A stretch of DNA of 64,000 nucleotides from Candidatus Binatia bacterium. Lineage in GTDB: Bacteria; Eisenbacteria; RBG-16-71-46; SZUA-252. Under the pieces are notes generated by a model that was not told where the DNA came from, made no database searches, and saw nothing but the letters and a program-made list of their open reading frames with translations. The position numbers and the translations under genes are program-made. Below are positions 47,510 to 56,700 of this stretch, in pieces. Position 1 is the first letter of the stretch; the number at the start of each line of letters is the position of its first letter. The stretch is from positions 62,001-126,000 of the forward strand of contig DASQJL010000062.1 in assembly GCA_035631035.1 (NCBI GenBank), read 5' to 3'.

Positions 47510-48871
47510 TCAGGCGATCCGGGGCGCCGGCGGCACCTGGGTCCGCAGGGGCCCCGCCGAAGGGCCGTGATCGACCTCCCGGCGCACGAGGAAGAGGAAG
47601 AGGATGGCGAGCACCGTGTACATCCCCATGAATCCGATCAGCGTGAAGAGGCCGTTCCCCGACGAGACGTTCCGCGAGTAGCCCTCGGCGGTGCGGTAGA
47701 GGCCGTAGGCCAGCCAGGGCTGGCGCCCCACCTCGGCGGTGATCCAGCCGGCGGTGTTCGCGATGTACGGGAACGGGACCGCGAGCATGAGGATCCAGAG
47801 CATCCAGCGGCTCCGGTAGAGCGCGCCGCGCGCCCAGAGGAACGCGGCTCCGCAGAAGATGGCGATGAAGAAGGTGCCGAGCCCGACCATGATCCGGTAC
47901 GAGAAGTAGAGGAGCGGGATGTTGTCGGGCCAGTCCTCGCGCGGGAAGTCGTTCAGTCCGCGGATCTCGTGCATCCAGCGCTTGTAGGTGAGGAAGCTCA
48001 GAAGGCGCGGGATGAGGATCGGATTGTCCAGCGTCTGCCGCTCCAGGTCGGGCTGGCCGATGATGGCGAGCGGCGCCCCCTTCTCGGTGTTGAAGAGCCC
48101 TTCCATGGCCGCGAGGGTCACCGGCTGGTGCCGCGCGACCATCTGACCCTGCATGTCCCCCGTCGGGAAGAGCTGGATGATCGAGGCGATCGCGCCGACC
48201 AGCACCGCCACGCGGAGGAAGAGCCGCCCCTGCTCCTCGTGGCGGCTCGTCAGCACGTAGTAGGCGCCCACCCCCGCCATGACGAAGCAAGCCGTCAGCA
48301 CCGCCCCGTTCATGTTGTGCCAGTACTGCCAGAGTCCCCAGGGATTGAGCAGGAAGGCCCAGAAGCTCTTCAGGGCCACCGCGCCGCCGGGGAGCACCTC
48401 GTGCCCGACCGGGTGCTGCATCCAGGCGTCGGTCGCGATGATGAAGAAGCCGGAGAGCCAGGAGCCGAGGAAGACGAGGAACGCCGCGAGCCAGTGACCC
48501 ATCCGCCCCAGGCGCTTTTCGCCGAACAGGAAGAGGCCGAGGAACGAGGACTCGAGGAAGAAGGAGAACACCCCTTCCATCGCGAGCGACTGGCCGATGA
48601 CGCCGCCGGCGTTCTTCGAGAACTCCGCCCAGTTCGTGCCGAACTGGAATTCCATCGGGATTCCCGTCACGACGCCGACGGCGAAGTTGATGGCGAAGAT
48701 GCGGGCCCAGAACCGCGCGGCGTCGTTGTAGCGGGCGTCGCCGCCGCGGACGTACAGCGTCTTCAGGATCACGATGAGAAGGGCCAGGCCCATCGTGAGC
48801 TGCGGGAACAGGTAGTGGAACGTGATCGTGAAGGCGAAGTGGAGCCGGTGGACGGCGAGCGCTTCGTCCAT
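47510..48871 (-). CDS. cydA: Cytochrome bd ubiquinol oxidase subunit I
   Basis: A 453-residue haem-bearing subunit. H19 in FTITFHYLFPQLTMG (haem b595 ligand), the conserved EFQFGTNW, FFLESSFLGLFLFG and the GRQPW motif in TAEVGRQPWLAYG are present. At 453 residues it is of the short Q-loop type, unlike the 522-residue E. coli enzyme. AGGAAAGG precedes the ATG. It starts 10 bp after the malic enzyme stop, so carbon metabolism and terminal oxidase are co-transcribed. Confidence 0.96.
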   Translation of the reverse strand: MDEALAVHRLHFAFTITFHYLFPQLTMGLALLIVILKTLYVRGGDARYNDAARFWARIFAINFAVGVVTGIPMEFQFGTNWAEFSKNAGGVIGQSLAMEGVFSFFLESSFLGLFLFGEKRLGRMGHWLAAFLVFLGSWLSGFFIIATDAWMQHPVGHEVLPGGAVALKSFWAFLLNPWGLWQYWHNMNGAVLTACFVMAGVGAYYVLTSRHEEQGRLFLRVAVLVGAIASIIQLFPTGDMQGQMVARHQPVTLAAMEGLFNTEKGAPLAIIGQPDLERQTLDNPILIPRLLSFLTYKRWMHEIRGLNDFPREDWPDNIPLLYFSYRIMVGLGTFFIAIFCGAAFLWARGALYRSRWMLWILMLAVPFPYIANTAGWITAEVGRQPWLAYGLYRTAEGYSRNVSSGNGLFTLIGFMGMYTVLAILFLFLVRREVDHGPSAGPLRTQVPPAPRIA

Positions 48872-48881
48872 CAGCCTTTCC

Positions 48882-50600
48882 TCAAGCGGCGGGCACCGGA
48901 CGGGCCGCGCGGTAGGGCACGTAGCGCGGCTCCCAGACGAGACTCCGGATGCGACGCTCGATCTCCGCGTCGCAGAGCGGGGGCGCGGCCTCCTCGCGCA
49001 CCAGCGCGCGCGCCACCGCCACGGCCACGCCGTGGGACACGGCGCGGAGATGGACCAGCTTCGGGTAGATCGGCCCCGGCGACGCCGGGGCCGCGGCCGC
49101 CAGCGCCTCGCTCGCGGCCGCGAACGCCGCGTCGGGCAGCCAGCGCGCCTCGACCGCCACCGCGCCCAGGCCCACGCCCGGGAAGATGAAGGCGTTGTTC
49201 CCCTGGCCGACCTGATAGGCGGCGCCCTTCCAGGACACCGCGGGGAAGGGGCTTCCCGTTCCCACGATCGCCGCGCCGTTCGTCCAGGAGATGATGTCGG
49301 CGGGAGCCGCTTCCGACTTGCTGGTCGGGTTGGAGATCGGAAGGATGATCGGCCGCGGACAGGCGGAGACCATCGCGTGCACGATCGGCTCGGTGAAGGC
49401 GCCGGGCTGTCCGGAGGCTCCGACGAGGGTGCCCGGACGGAAGCGCCGGACCACCTCGTCGAGGCCGATCTTACCCTCGAAGGCCGGCCATTCGACCGCG
49501 ACGGCGGGGTCGGCGGCAATGGCGCGCTTCTCCCCTTCCAGCCCCGGCCGGTCGGCCAGGATCAGCCCGCGCGAGTCGAGGCAGAGGACGCGGCGTCCGA
49601 GCTCGGACTCGGGCACGCCGTCCGCGGCCATCGCCGCGCGCACCGCGAGGGCGCACCCCGCGCCCGAGGCGCCGGCCCCGTAGAAGACCACCCGCTCGTC
49701 GGCCAGGCAGCGCCCCGCGCGCTTCAATCCCGACCGGATGCCCGCGACGATGACCGCTCCCGTTCCCTGCACGTCGTCGTCGAACGACGGGAGCTTCCTC
49801 TGATAGCGGTGCAGCACCTGGAACGCGTTCCGGTTCGCGAAGTCCTCCCACTGGACCAGGGCGCGCGGAAACTCGGCGCGCACCGCGTCGACGAACTCGT
49901 CGAGGAGCGACACGTACGCCTCGCCGCGGAGCCGCTCGTGGCGGACGCCCAGGTAGAGGGGGTCTTCGAGCAGCGATTCGTTGCTGGTGCCGACGTCCAG
50001 GCTGACCGGCAGGACGTGCCGCGGATGGAACCCCGCGGCCGCGCAGTAGAGCACCGACTTCCCGACCGCGATCGGCATCCCTCCCGCGCCCAGGTCGCCC
50101 AGGCCCAGGATCGCCTCGTTGTCGGTGGCCACGATCACGCGCACGTCGCCGGCGGCCGCGGCGCGGAGCACCTCGCGCACCCGGCCGCGGTCGCGCGTGC
50201 TCACGTAGATGCCGCGCGGCCTCCGGTAGAGGTGGCTGTAGAGCTCGCAGACCTTTCCGACCGTGGGCGTGTAGACGATCGGCATCATCTCCTCGATGTG
50301 GTCGAGGAGGAGCCGGTAGAAGAGGGTCTCGTTCCGGTCCTGGAGCCCGGCGAGGAAGAGGTAGCGCTGCACCTCGTCGGGACTTCTGCGGAAGTTCTCG
50401 TAGACGCGGGCGCGCTGCTCCTCTTCGGTGGCGATCCCCGGGGGAAGAAGCCCGTCCAGGCCCAGCTCGCGCCGCTCCTCGGCGGTGAAGGAGGTGCCCT
50501 TGTTCAGAAAGGGATCTTCGAGCAGCTCCTCCCCGCGCTTCTCCACTTCCCAGTACACCGATCCCGTGTCGGCATCGGTGCGTTCGCGGTATCCGGGCAC
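48882..50600 (-). CDS. NAD-dependent malic enzyme
   Basis: A 572-residue oxidative decarboxylase converting malate to pyruvate, CO2 and NAD(P)H. The long-type malic enzyme motifs are present: FLNKGTSFTAEERRELGLDGLLPP, MPIVYTPTVGKVCELYS (catalytic Tyr), VIVATDNEAILGLGDLGAGGM, the metal-site FDDDVQGTGAVIVAG, and the Rossmann VVFYGAGASGAG. I place the start at GTG 50600 because TATACT lies six bases upstream; a longer reading to 50669 would run through the promoter. It heads the operon with cydA, cydB and an SDR. Confidence 0.94.
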   Translation of the reverse strand: MPGYRERTDADTGSVYWEVEKRGEELLEDPFLNKGTSFTAEERRELGLDGLLPPGIATEEEQRARVYENFRRSPDEVQRYLFLAGLQDRNETLFYRLLLDHIEEMMPIVYTPTVGKVCELYSHLYRRPRGIYVSTRDRGRVREVLRAAAAGDVRVIVATDNEAILGLGDLGAGGMPIAVGKSVLYCAAAGFHPRHVLPVSLDVGTSNESLLEDPLYLGVRHERLRGEAYVSLLDEFVDAVRAEFPRALVQWEDFANRNAFQVLHRYQRKLPSFDDDVQGTGAVIVAGIRSGLKRAGRCLADERVVFYGAGASGAGCALAVRAAMAADGVPESELGRRVLCLDSRGLILADRPGLEGEKRAIAADPAVAVEWPAFEGKIGLDEVVRRFRPGTLVGASGQPGAFTEPIVHAMVSACPRPIILPISNPTSKSEAAPADIISWTNGAAIVGTGSPFPAVSWKGAAYQVGQGNNAFIFPGVGLGAVAVEARWLPDAAFAAASEALAAAAPASPGPIYPKLVHLRAVSHGVAVAVARALVREEAAPPLCDAEIERRIRSLVWEPRYVPYRAARPVPAA

Positions 50601-50606
50601 GGACGC

Positions 50607-50612
50607 AGTATA
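50607..50612 (-). promoter_or_regulatory. -10 box TATACT, leaderless-type promoter of the malic enzyme-cydAB-SDR operon
   Basis: TATACT six bases before GTG 50600 (intervening GCGTCC), the same hexamer and spacing as ettA. No ribosome site. Confidence 0.6.
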
Positions 50613-50681
50613 CGGCCCCTGCCTTCCCCGGGCTACGGCGCTGCCCCGGTACTCTGGTACCGGGTGCACGCCCGCCTGCGG

Positions 50682-51149
50682 CTACCGGATCGCGCCCTCC
50701 TTGCCGGCCAGGCGGCGGAGCAGCCCGGTCTGGCCGATGTGATACGCCTCGTGGAAATGGAGGAACGTGAGCCACTCCCCCACCGTCATGTCGCGGAGGG
50801 CGGGTTCGTGAAGTTTCGCCTCGGCCATCTCCCCAAGCTCGGCCAGGAGCCGCTCCTGGGTGGCGTCGAAGTCCCGGACCAGGTCCTCGAAGGGCCTCGC
50901 GTCGGCCGCCGCGGCCACCGGCGCGCTCCCGCGCGCATAGCGCGTCTGGAGCTCCTCCGGCCAGTAGGGCGCGCTCCCCATCACCTTGAAGAGCCCGTTA
51001 CGGGACGAGACGATGTGCGCCAGCACCCAGTTCAGGCAGTTGCCGGCCTCCGGCTGCACCAGGGAGTCCTCGTGGGTGAGCCCCTCGAGATTTTGGTGCA
51101 GGGCGCCGTGGTTGATGGAATACATGCGGATGAGATCGGCGGGCGTCAT
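50682..51149 (-). CDS. DinB family protein
   Basis: A 155-residue four-helix protein. Three histidines expected for the DinB metal site can be placed: H in [13 protein letters not shown], and H-x-x-x-H in [18 protein letters not shown]. DinB-like proteins often act as thiol-dependent transferases or hydrolases, but the reaction here is unknown. AGGAGAA precedes the ATG. It is divergent from typA. Confidence 0.9.
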   Translation of the reverse strand: MTPADLIRMYSINHGALHQNLEGLTHEDSLVQPEAGNCLNWVLAHIVSSRNGLFKVMGSAPYWPEELQTRYARGSAPVAAAADARPFEDLVRDFDATQERLLAELGEMAEAKLHEPALRDMTVGEWLTFLHFHEAYHIGQTGLLRRLAGKEGAIR

Positions 51150-51212
51150 CGTCGGTTCTCCTGGTCGCGTGGCTCCGGCGCATTCCTGCGGCCCGAGGAT
51201 ACCCGAATCTGG

Positions 51213-51218
51213 TATTCT
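51213..51218 (+). promoter_or_regulatory. -10 box TATTCT of typA
   Basis: TATTCT ten bases before ATG 51229, giving a leader of only about three bases; no ribosome site lies between. Confidence 0.45.
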
Positions 51219-51228
51219 CTTCCGCCCA

Positions 51229-53052
51229 ATGCTCGCCATCGAACGCCGCGCGGACCGCCGCGCCATTGCCATCGTGGCCCACGTGGACCACGGGAAGACC
51301 ACCCTGGTGGACGCCCTCTTGAAGCAGTCGGGGACGTTCCGCGTGGGGCAGCACGTCGAGGAGTGCGTCATGGACTCCGGCGACCTCGAGCGCGAGCGCG
51401 GGATCACGATCCTGGCCAAGAACACGGCGATCCGGTACCACGACACGGTCATCAACATCGTGGACACCCCCGGGCATCGCGATTTCGGCTCGGAGGTGGA
51501 GCGGATCCTCACGATGGTGGAGGGGGTGCTCCTCCTGGTCGACGCTTCGGAAGGGCCCCTTCCCCAGACCCGGTTCGTCCTGAAGAAGGCGCTGGAGTCC
51601 GGGAAGCGCCCGATCGTGCTCATCAACAAGATCGACCGAGCGGACGCGCGCACGCTGGAGGTGGAGGAGGAGATCCACGACCTCTTCCTCTCGCTCGCGA
51701 CCCGGGACGAGCACCTGGACTTCCCGGTGCTCTACGGCTCCGGCCGGATGGGCTTCGCCTCCGCCGCTCCCGACGCCTCGGCGGGGGATCTCCGGCCGCT
51801 GCTGGACGCCATCATGCAGCACGTCCCGGCGCCCATCATCGCCGAGTCCCCCTTCAAGATGATCGTCGCCAACATCGACTATTCCGACTACTTCGGCCGC
51901 CTCGCCATCGGGCGGATCCATTCCGGCGCCATCACGCGCGCCATGGAGCTGGCCGAGGTTCGCCCGGACGGATCGGTGGCGCAGCGCGGCAGGGTGGGAA
52001 AGATCTACCTCTTCCAGGGGATCGAGCGGGTGGAGGTGGCCGAGGCGCACGCGGGCGACATCGTCGTCCTCTCCGGCTTCCCCACGATCGAGATCGGGCA
52101 GACGATCGTCGACCCCGAGGACCTGGCGCCGCTCGCGGCAATCCGCGTGGACGAGCCGACGCTCTCCATGGAGTTCTGCGTCAACGACTCCCCCTTCTCC
52201 GGCCGTTCGGGGAAGTACCTGACCAGCCGCCACCTCCTGGAGCGGCTGGAGCGCGAGCTGGAGCGGAACGTCGGCCTCCGCATGGAGCGCTCCGGCGATC
52301 CCGATTCCTTCCTGGTGCTCGGGCGCGGCGAGCTCTCGCTCGCGATCCTGGCCGAGACGATGCGGCGCGAGGGCTACGAGTTCGCCCTGGGCCGCCCCCA
52401 GGTGATCTTCCGGACCGGCGAGAAGGGCGAGACGCTGGAGCCCTACGAGGAGCTGATCATCGACTGCGCCGAGGAGTTCACCGGCGCCGTGATCTCGGCG
52501 CTGGGCGAGCGCCGCGGCGAGATGCAGCACCTGGGGCGGCACGGCGACCGCACCCGCATGGAGTTCACCATTCCCTCGCGGGGACTCCTGGGGTTCCGCA
52601 CCGAGTTCCTCACGCTGACCAAGGGAACGGGACTGCTCAACCACCTCTTCGACAAGTACGGCCCGCATCGCGGCCCGCTCCCCAATCGCAAGCGCGGCGC
52701 GATGGTCGCCAAGGAAGCCGGCGACGTGACCGCGTACGCGCTCGATCAGCTGGGCGACCGCGGCATCTTCTTCGTCAAGCCGACCGACCCGGTCTACGCC
52801 GGGCAGGTCGTGGGCGAGCAGGTGAAGGACGGCGACCTGGTCGTGCAGGCGTGCAAGCGGAAGCACCTGACGAACATGAGGGCCTCGACGTCCGAGCAGG
52901 GAATCAAGCTGACGCCGCCGCGCGACCTGAACATCGAGCAGGCGATCGAGTGGATCAACGACGACGAGCTGGTGGAGGTGACGCCGGCCTCGATCCGGGT
53001 GCGGAAGCGCTACCTGGACCACCACAAGCGGAAGGCTGCCGCCTCGGAGTAG
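51229..53052 (+). CDS. typA: Ribosome-associated GTPase TypA/BipA
   Basis: A 607-residue translational GTPase. G1 is [15 protein letters not shown] (about 17-31), G2 lies in RGITI, G3 is [10 protein letters not shown]4 NKIDR. Domain II, the EF-G-like III/V folds, and the TypA-specific C-terminal domain ([43 protein letters not shown]) follow in order. It binds 70S ribosomes and helps 50S assembly and stress or cold growth. It is monocistronic, converging with the DUF4126 gene. Confidence 0.96.
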   Translation: MLAIERRADRRAIAIVAHVDHGKTTLVDALLKQSGTFRVGQHVEECVMDSGDLERERGITILAKNTAIRYHDTVINIVDTPGHRDFGSEVERILTMVEGVLLLVDASEGPLPQTRFVLKKALESGKRPIVLINKIDRADARTLEVEEEIHDLFLSLATRDEHLDFPVLYGSGRMGFASAAPDASAGDLRPLLDAIMQHVPAPIIAESPFKMIVANIDYSDYFGRLAIGRIHSGAITRAMELAEVRPDGSVAQRGRVGKIYLFQGIERVEVAEAHAGDIVVLSGFPTIEIGQTIVDPEDLAPLAAIRVDEPTLSMEFCVNDSPFSGRSGKYLTSRHLLERLERELERNVGLRMERSGDPDSFLVLGRGELSLAILAETMRREGYEFALGRPQVIFRTGEKGETLEPYEELIIDCAEEFTGAVISALGERRGEMQHLGRHGDRTRMEFTIPSRGLLGFRTEFLTLTKGTGLLNHLFDKYGPHRGPLPNRKRGAMVAKEAGDVTAYALDQLGDRGIFFVKPTDPVYAGQVVGEQVKDGDLVVQACKRKHLTNMRASTSEQGIKLTPPRDLNIEQAIEWINDDELVEVTPASIRVRKRYLDHHKRKAAASE

Positions 53053-53079
53053 CCTTCCCGGGAGCGGGGCCCGCCGGGA

Positions 53080-53661
53080 TCAGGCCGTGCGGAACCTCGC
53101 CGCCATGCGCTTCGCCAGCCGGTAGAGGATCCACACCACCCACAACGCCGCCGCCGTGAGCAGGATCGCCAGCGCGATCGCGAGCACGGGATGCGTCGCC
53201 GCAAGCCACGTGAGCGCGACCGCGAGCGCGTCCTCCCCCAGGCTCACCCCCCACGTGCTGAACGGCTCGGGGCTCGTGTTCACCGCGAGCCGGGCCGAAG
53301 CCTTCCCGCCGTGCGAGGCGAGCGCGACCGTGCCCGCGAGAAGAGCGGCGCCGATCCGCCACGGCTCTCCCACCCCGGCCACCGCGGCGAACGCGAGAAT
53401 CGCGGCCGCGGGCGGGCGGATGAAGGTGTGGATCACGTCCCAGACGTGGTCCACGGCCGGGATCTTGTCCGCCACGAACTCCACCAGGTAGAGCAGGATC
53501 GCGAGACCCAGGATGAGCGGGTGCGCGAGCGGGCGGAGCGATTCGGGAAGGACGATCGCGCCGAAGCGCTGGAGCAGCCCCAGCGTCGCCACCGTGGCGT
53601 AGACGTTGAGCCCCGCCGCGAAGGCGGTGCCGAGGACGAGTCCGAGGGAGCCGGTGGGCAT
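53080..53661 (-). CDS. DUF4126 membrane protein
   Basis: A 193-residue integral membrane protein with about five hydrophobic helices. Typical DUF4126 features: LGTAFAAGLNVYATVATLGLLQRFG at the start, LYLVEFVADKIPAVDHVWDVIHTFIRPPAAAIL, and HGGKASARLAVNTSPEPFSTWGVSLGED. The function is unknown. TACACT lies six bases before the ATG, so it is likely leaderless. Confidence 0.92.
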   Translation of the reverse strand: MPTGSLGLVLGTAFAAGLNVYATVATLGLLQRFGAIVLPESLRPLAHPLILGLAILLYLVEFVADKIPAVDHVWDVIHTFIRPPAAAILAFAAVAGVGEPWRIGAALLAGTVALASHGGKASARLAVNTSPEPFSTWGVSLGEDALAVALTWLAATHPVLAIALAILLTAAALWVVWILYRLAKRMAARFRTA

Positions 53662-53667
53662 GCCGTC

Positions 53668-53673
53668 AGTGTA
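53668..53673 (-). promoter_or_regulatory. -10 box TACACT, leaderless-type promoter of the DUF4126 gene
   Basis: TACACT six bases before ATG 53661 (intervening GACGGC). The terminator stem of the upstream gene sits directly before it. Confidence 0.55.
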
Positions 53674-53675
53674 GC

Positions 53676-53707
53676 GCGGGGCGCCCCGCTTGGGGACGCC
53701 CCGCTTT
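53676..53707 (-). terminator. Hairpin terminator after the giant secreted-protein gene
   Basis: A GCGGGGC/GCCCCGC palindrome (53676-53689) preceded on the minus strand by a second copy of GCGGGGCG (53704-53697), allowing alternative hairpins. No strong uridine tract. Confidence 0.5.
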
Positions 53708-53727
53708 GCGGTGGTGCCGCCGGCCCC

Positions 53728-56700
53728 TCACTTCATCATGACCAATTTCCCGGAAGCGTTCCCCTCCGACGTGATCACTCGATAGAAGTAGACGCCCGAG
53801 GGCAGATCGCGGCCGTGAGCGTCGCGTCCGATGGGAACTTCGTGGTAACCCGCGGCCTCGCGGGGATCGTCGAGTGCCACGCGCACCACGCGTCCCGCCA
53901 CGTCGAACAGCACCACGCGGGCCGGACCCGGGCTCGCCATCCGGAACGTGAGCAGCGCCGTCGGATTCAGCGGGTTCGGAGCGATGGCCACCGCCAGCCC
54001 CTTCTTACCGGCGTCGATCCGCAGCTGGAGCGGCGCCGCAAACCGTCCGCCGCCTGCCAGCGTCCCGCGAACCCAGAACGCGACGTCGCTCATCCCGGGT
54101 GCGAGGTCCGCGAGCATCGCGCGCAGGTCCGAAGTCCGGAAGGTGATCGCGATCTCAGACACGCCGTCGTGGTCCTGGTCGGTGAGCGCCGGGCTCTTCT
54201 CGCGCACCGCCGCGATCGCCGCGGCAACGCCGTCCCGTCGCTGCAGCGTGACGGAAGCGAGGTCCACGTCGGAGGCCCCGAAGCCGCCCGTGGACGGCTC
54301 GAGGGAGATCCGGACCGTGGGTCGCGCGGACTGCAGGCGCACCGCCGGCCCGCTGGCGGTGAGGAGCGCCGCCGCCGAGTCCACGGGAGCGATCTGGGCC
54401 GCCGTGGAGTCCTCGGTTCCGAGATGCGCGTCGAAGACCGAGAGCCGGACAGGGTACCTGCCTGCCGCGGTGTAGGTATGAAGCGGCTGAACTCCGCTGC
54501 CGATGGCTCCGTCCCCGAATCGCCACGTGTAGACGAGGGCATCCCCGTCCGGATCGCTCGACCCCGAGCCATCGAAGGTCACCGGCGTCCCGGCAAAGCC
54601 GGAGTACGGGCCGCCGGCTTCCGCTGCAGGTGGGCGGTCCGGCGGTGGCACGGGCGGCTCCATGATCTCGGATGCGGTGATTCGAAGGCGACGAAGCGCG
54701 TCCAGGGGGTAGAGCCCCTCCGCGGCGACGATCGCGAAGCGAACTTCCTGTTCCGCCCCGGGAGCGAGATCGAACGGGCCGGCCGAAGCCAGGATCCAGA
54801 CGCCGTACCGACCCGCATACAACCAGCCGCTCTGGAGCAGCGGGTCTCCCGTGTAGGCGTACGGTGTGATCGGGAGCGCCGGATCGTCCCGTTCGTGCCG
54901 TGGCGTGCCGTCCGGATTGAGTCCTTGGAGCTGGTTGTGTACGCCCTGTGGCGAGAAATCTCTTTGGTCCTGAACGGCCGCGGGCCTGGGCTCGGGACCC
55001 AACGTGAGGACCCCAATGGCATTCCGGGCGACCCAGTCGTCCCGGCTGTACGCGTACGCCAGGCCGCTCGTCGTGTCGCATCCCATCTGATCCCGGTTGG
55101 GGTAGGCCACGCATCCGCCACCGGTCTCCCACGTGACCGGGTCCAGCTGGACCGCGGCATAGAGCTCCTGGATCGGGCTCGTGCCGACGTTCCGAAGCCG
55201 AAACGCCTGATAGACCGTGCTGCCCACGGCGCCCGGGTCGGCCATGCTCCAGGATGTCTGCCGGATCTCCAGGCCGAGCGCCTCGCGTGACGAGGGGGGA
55301 GACTCCCAGAGCGCGGGCGCGTCGTTGTAGACGCTCCATACCGTTTCATCCCCGAGGAGCAGAGGTCCGCCCGAAGCGTCGATGGGGGCGCCCAGCTGAG
55401 TCGGCCAGTGCACCCAATCGTAGTCCGACGTGGAGCCGCGCCGGATCGTGTAGTTCTTGAACTCCGGACGGAATACCGGCGCGGTGCCGCTTTCGACCGG
55501 CCCGGCATGATAGTCGGTGACCGGGCGGGCGATCCGGACGGAGCCGTCCACGACGCCCGAGAGAAGCAGCCCCGCCGAGCTCCCGACCGCGATCCCGGAG
55601 CCGCGCGGATAGATGAATCCCGGACCATTCCCCCACACGTCACTCGTGCTCCCGCGGTTCGTGACGATCGCCTGCAGCCGGTTCGCGTCCACGACGGCCG
55701 TCGTCTCGCCGGGGATATCGACGCAGGTGGTCATGAGACACGTATCGGGCGCCGTACCCGCGCGCTGCGCAATGAAGCGCAGGGAATGCAGGCCCTTGTC
55801 TCCCCAATCGGGAGTCCACCGGAAGAGAGCGGTGCTGTCGTTCGAGATGGTTATCGCCGCACCCGCCGGCAGGTCGGGGGATGTGACGGTCGGGCTTCCG
55901 GCGGCGTACCCGCCGATTCTCAGAGGAACTTCGAGCGCGACCTGAGCATGCGCCTCCATGCGGCTCGGCGCGTCGATCGACACCGGGAGCTGCGCGGCGT
56001 AGCGCAGCTCGACCTCGAAGAGACCGGAAACGCCATCCGGGTCGTGGCGAGCCGTCGCCCAGAACGATGTGACCGTGCCGTCTGCCGCGGCCTGCACCTG
56101 CCGGATCTCGAGCCGCGCTGAAGGGGGGCTCCGGAAGGAGCAGTAGTCGTGCGCCACGAACGCCGCGTGGGTGCTGTCCGCGACCGGGAGCGCGTCGTAG
56201 GTCACGCCGGCCGTGAACGTCTGCCCGAGCGGCGGCTGGAACCAGAAGGTCCAGTTGTTGATCGGTTCGCTGAGACAGTGCGGCCGCTGTGCCGGGAGGC
56301 AAGCGAGCTGAACGGCGGGACCCCACGCCGTGCCGTCGGGTTTCGGCGGGGGCGGCACGAACGCGACGGCAACCGTTCCGTGGTCCCCCCCTCTGGTGAA
56401 CGAGCCCTCTCCCGTCCGGAACTGCAGCGTCGTCCATTCGTCCGAGGGCGCGGGATCGCGATGAAGCAGGAACATCGTGGAACCGGCGCGCGGCTCCAGC
56501 ACCGTGACCTGGAACGACTGCTCCGACTCGCCCATCCCGTCCGACACCCGCACGCCCACCGTTGCCTGTCCCCGATCCCCGGGACGGGGCGCCATCACGA
56601 TGCGCGCCGTCGTCTCGGTCGCGCCGCGGGTCACGTCGGTGAGGCGCATGAAGGGGAAGAAGCTGATCGGCGTGAACTGGAGCCAGTTCCCCTCCGGATC

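Noticed and set aside
50601-50669. Longer malic enzyme starting near 50669
   Set aside because: It would include the TATACT -10 box and adds residues unlike the family N-terminus.
48822-53159. 1445-codon plus-strand open frame across malic enzyme, DinB and typA
   Set aside because: A GC-rich shadow frame; the genes in it have intact motifs in other frames or strand.
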